This document shows, one piece after another, positions 15,985 to 16,332 of a DNA stretch of 16,332 bases. Numbering within the stretch: position 1 is the stretch's first letter; each line of letters opens with the position of its first letter. Source of the stretch: an uncultured Caldimonas sp. (lineage in GTDB: Bacteria > Pseudomonadota > Gammaproteobacteria > Burkholderiales > Burkholderiaceae); assembly GCF_946480305.1 (NCBI RefSeq), contig NZ_CAMLJQ010000064.1, positions 1 to 16,332 of the forward strand, read 5' to 3'. The notes under the pieces were generated by a model that worked only from the letters and a program-made list of their open reading frames with translations, was not told where the DNA came from and made no database searches. The translations under genes were made by a program, and so were the position numbers.

Positions 15985-16018
15985 GGGCGTGCCTGCACGC
16001 CCGTGACGCCCCGGTCAC
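15985..16018. terminator. Tandem GC hairpins after the PEP-CTERM gene
   Basis: GGGCGTG at 15985-15991 pairs perfectly with CACGCCC at 15996-16002 around a CCTG loop. GTGAC at 16003-16007 then pairs with GTCAC at 16014-16018. They begin 57 nt after the stop codon. There is no T-tract, so intrinsic termination is uncertain, but the position suits a transcript end or RNA-stabilising structure. Confidence 0.45.
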
Positions 16019-16162
16019 GCCGCTCGATGGCGACGTGATCCGGCCCGGTTCTTGTAGCCGCCGAGCCCTCCGTTACAAACCTTCCCGCAACCGTCATGGT
16101 CCCGCCACGTGGGCTTTCTAGGCTGACGCCATACACCGACCGTCAACCTCAGGAGAGCTTCC

Positions 16163-16332
16163 ATGTCGACCAATCCGCTTCGCGGCCGCCGCCGCTTCCT
16201 GCAACTCGGCTCCACTGCATTGACCGGTGCCGTCTTGCCAGGCTGGGCAGCAGCACAAGGCGCGCCGGCCCTCATCGGTGCGGAAGGCAGTCGCCCGCGT
16301 GCGCTGCAAGGCGTGCAGTTCGGCGACCCCAC
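16163..16332 (+). CDS. Tat-exported PhoD-like alkaline phosphatase, 5' end
   Basis: Only the first 56 codons are in the window. The N-terminus has a twin-arginine signal (GRRRFLQLGSTALTGAV, then WAAAQ as the cleavage region), so the folded protein would be exported through Tat to the periplasm. The following PRALQGVQFGDP segment resembles the beginning of the mature PhoD-family phosphatase/phosphodiesterase, which releases phosphate from esters. AGGAG at 16151-16155 is 7 nt before the ATG at 16163. The metal-binding and catalytic motifs lie outside the window, so the family call rests on the N-terminus alone. Another Tat-exported enzyme is possible. Confidence 0.65.
   Translation, partial: MSTNPLRGRRRFLQLGSTALTGAVLPGWAAAQGAPALIGAEGSRPRALQGVQFGDP

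Overview
The window is GC-rich chromosomal DNA, and the gene content points to a betaproteobacterium of the Burkholderiales type. It carries a PEP-CTERM exported protein, a Tat-exported PhoD-like phosphatase and an NnrS nitric-oxide-response pair. This assignment rests on gene content and codon style only; no rRNA, tRNA or species marker is present.

Layout. (1) Positions 64-2744 hold a tight co-directional operon: a small MIP18/DUF59 iron-sulfur assembly protein, a 12-helix membrane protein related to NnrS, and NnrS itself, with short gaps or overlaps. (2) Positions 2879-3991 hold mnmH (tRNA 2-selenouridine synthase). (3) Positions about 4050-14447 form an accessory island of lower GC with four genes in one direction: a type IV-like restriction nuclease with an HsdR N-terminal fold, a 2204-residue DUF4011-helicase-Vsr-like nuclease protein (Hhe-like architecture), a 100-residue DUF2188 protein, and a DUF2130 coiled-coil protein with a PD-(D/E)xK-like signature. 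The last two overlap by 4 bases. (4) Positions 14449-14910 hold a reverse-strand exported protein with two bacterial SH3 domains. (5) From 15242 come a PEP-CTERM protein and the 5' end of a Tat-exported PhoD-like phosphatase.

The island looks like an anti-phage defence locus: up to three nuclease folds, one large helicase, no methyltransferase and no visible integrase. Whether the four genes form one system is inference from shared strand and spacing.

The most striking structure is at the island edges. The end of mnmH at the left and the end of the SH3 gene at the right are copies of one segment of about 89 bp, roughly 80% identical by hand alignment. In both copies the plus strand encodes an MnmH C-terminus and the minus strand encodes an SH3-protein C-terminus, with the two stop codons 41 nt apart. 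The ancestral locus was therefore probably mnmH and the SH3 gene convergent and overlapping. The island now separates them, leaving a broken SH3 tail beside mnmH and a short mnmH tail inside the SH3 gene. A Rossmann-fold gene fragment at about 14122-14230 is further debris at the right edge.
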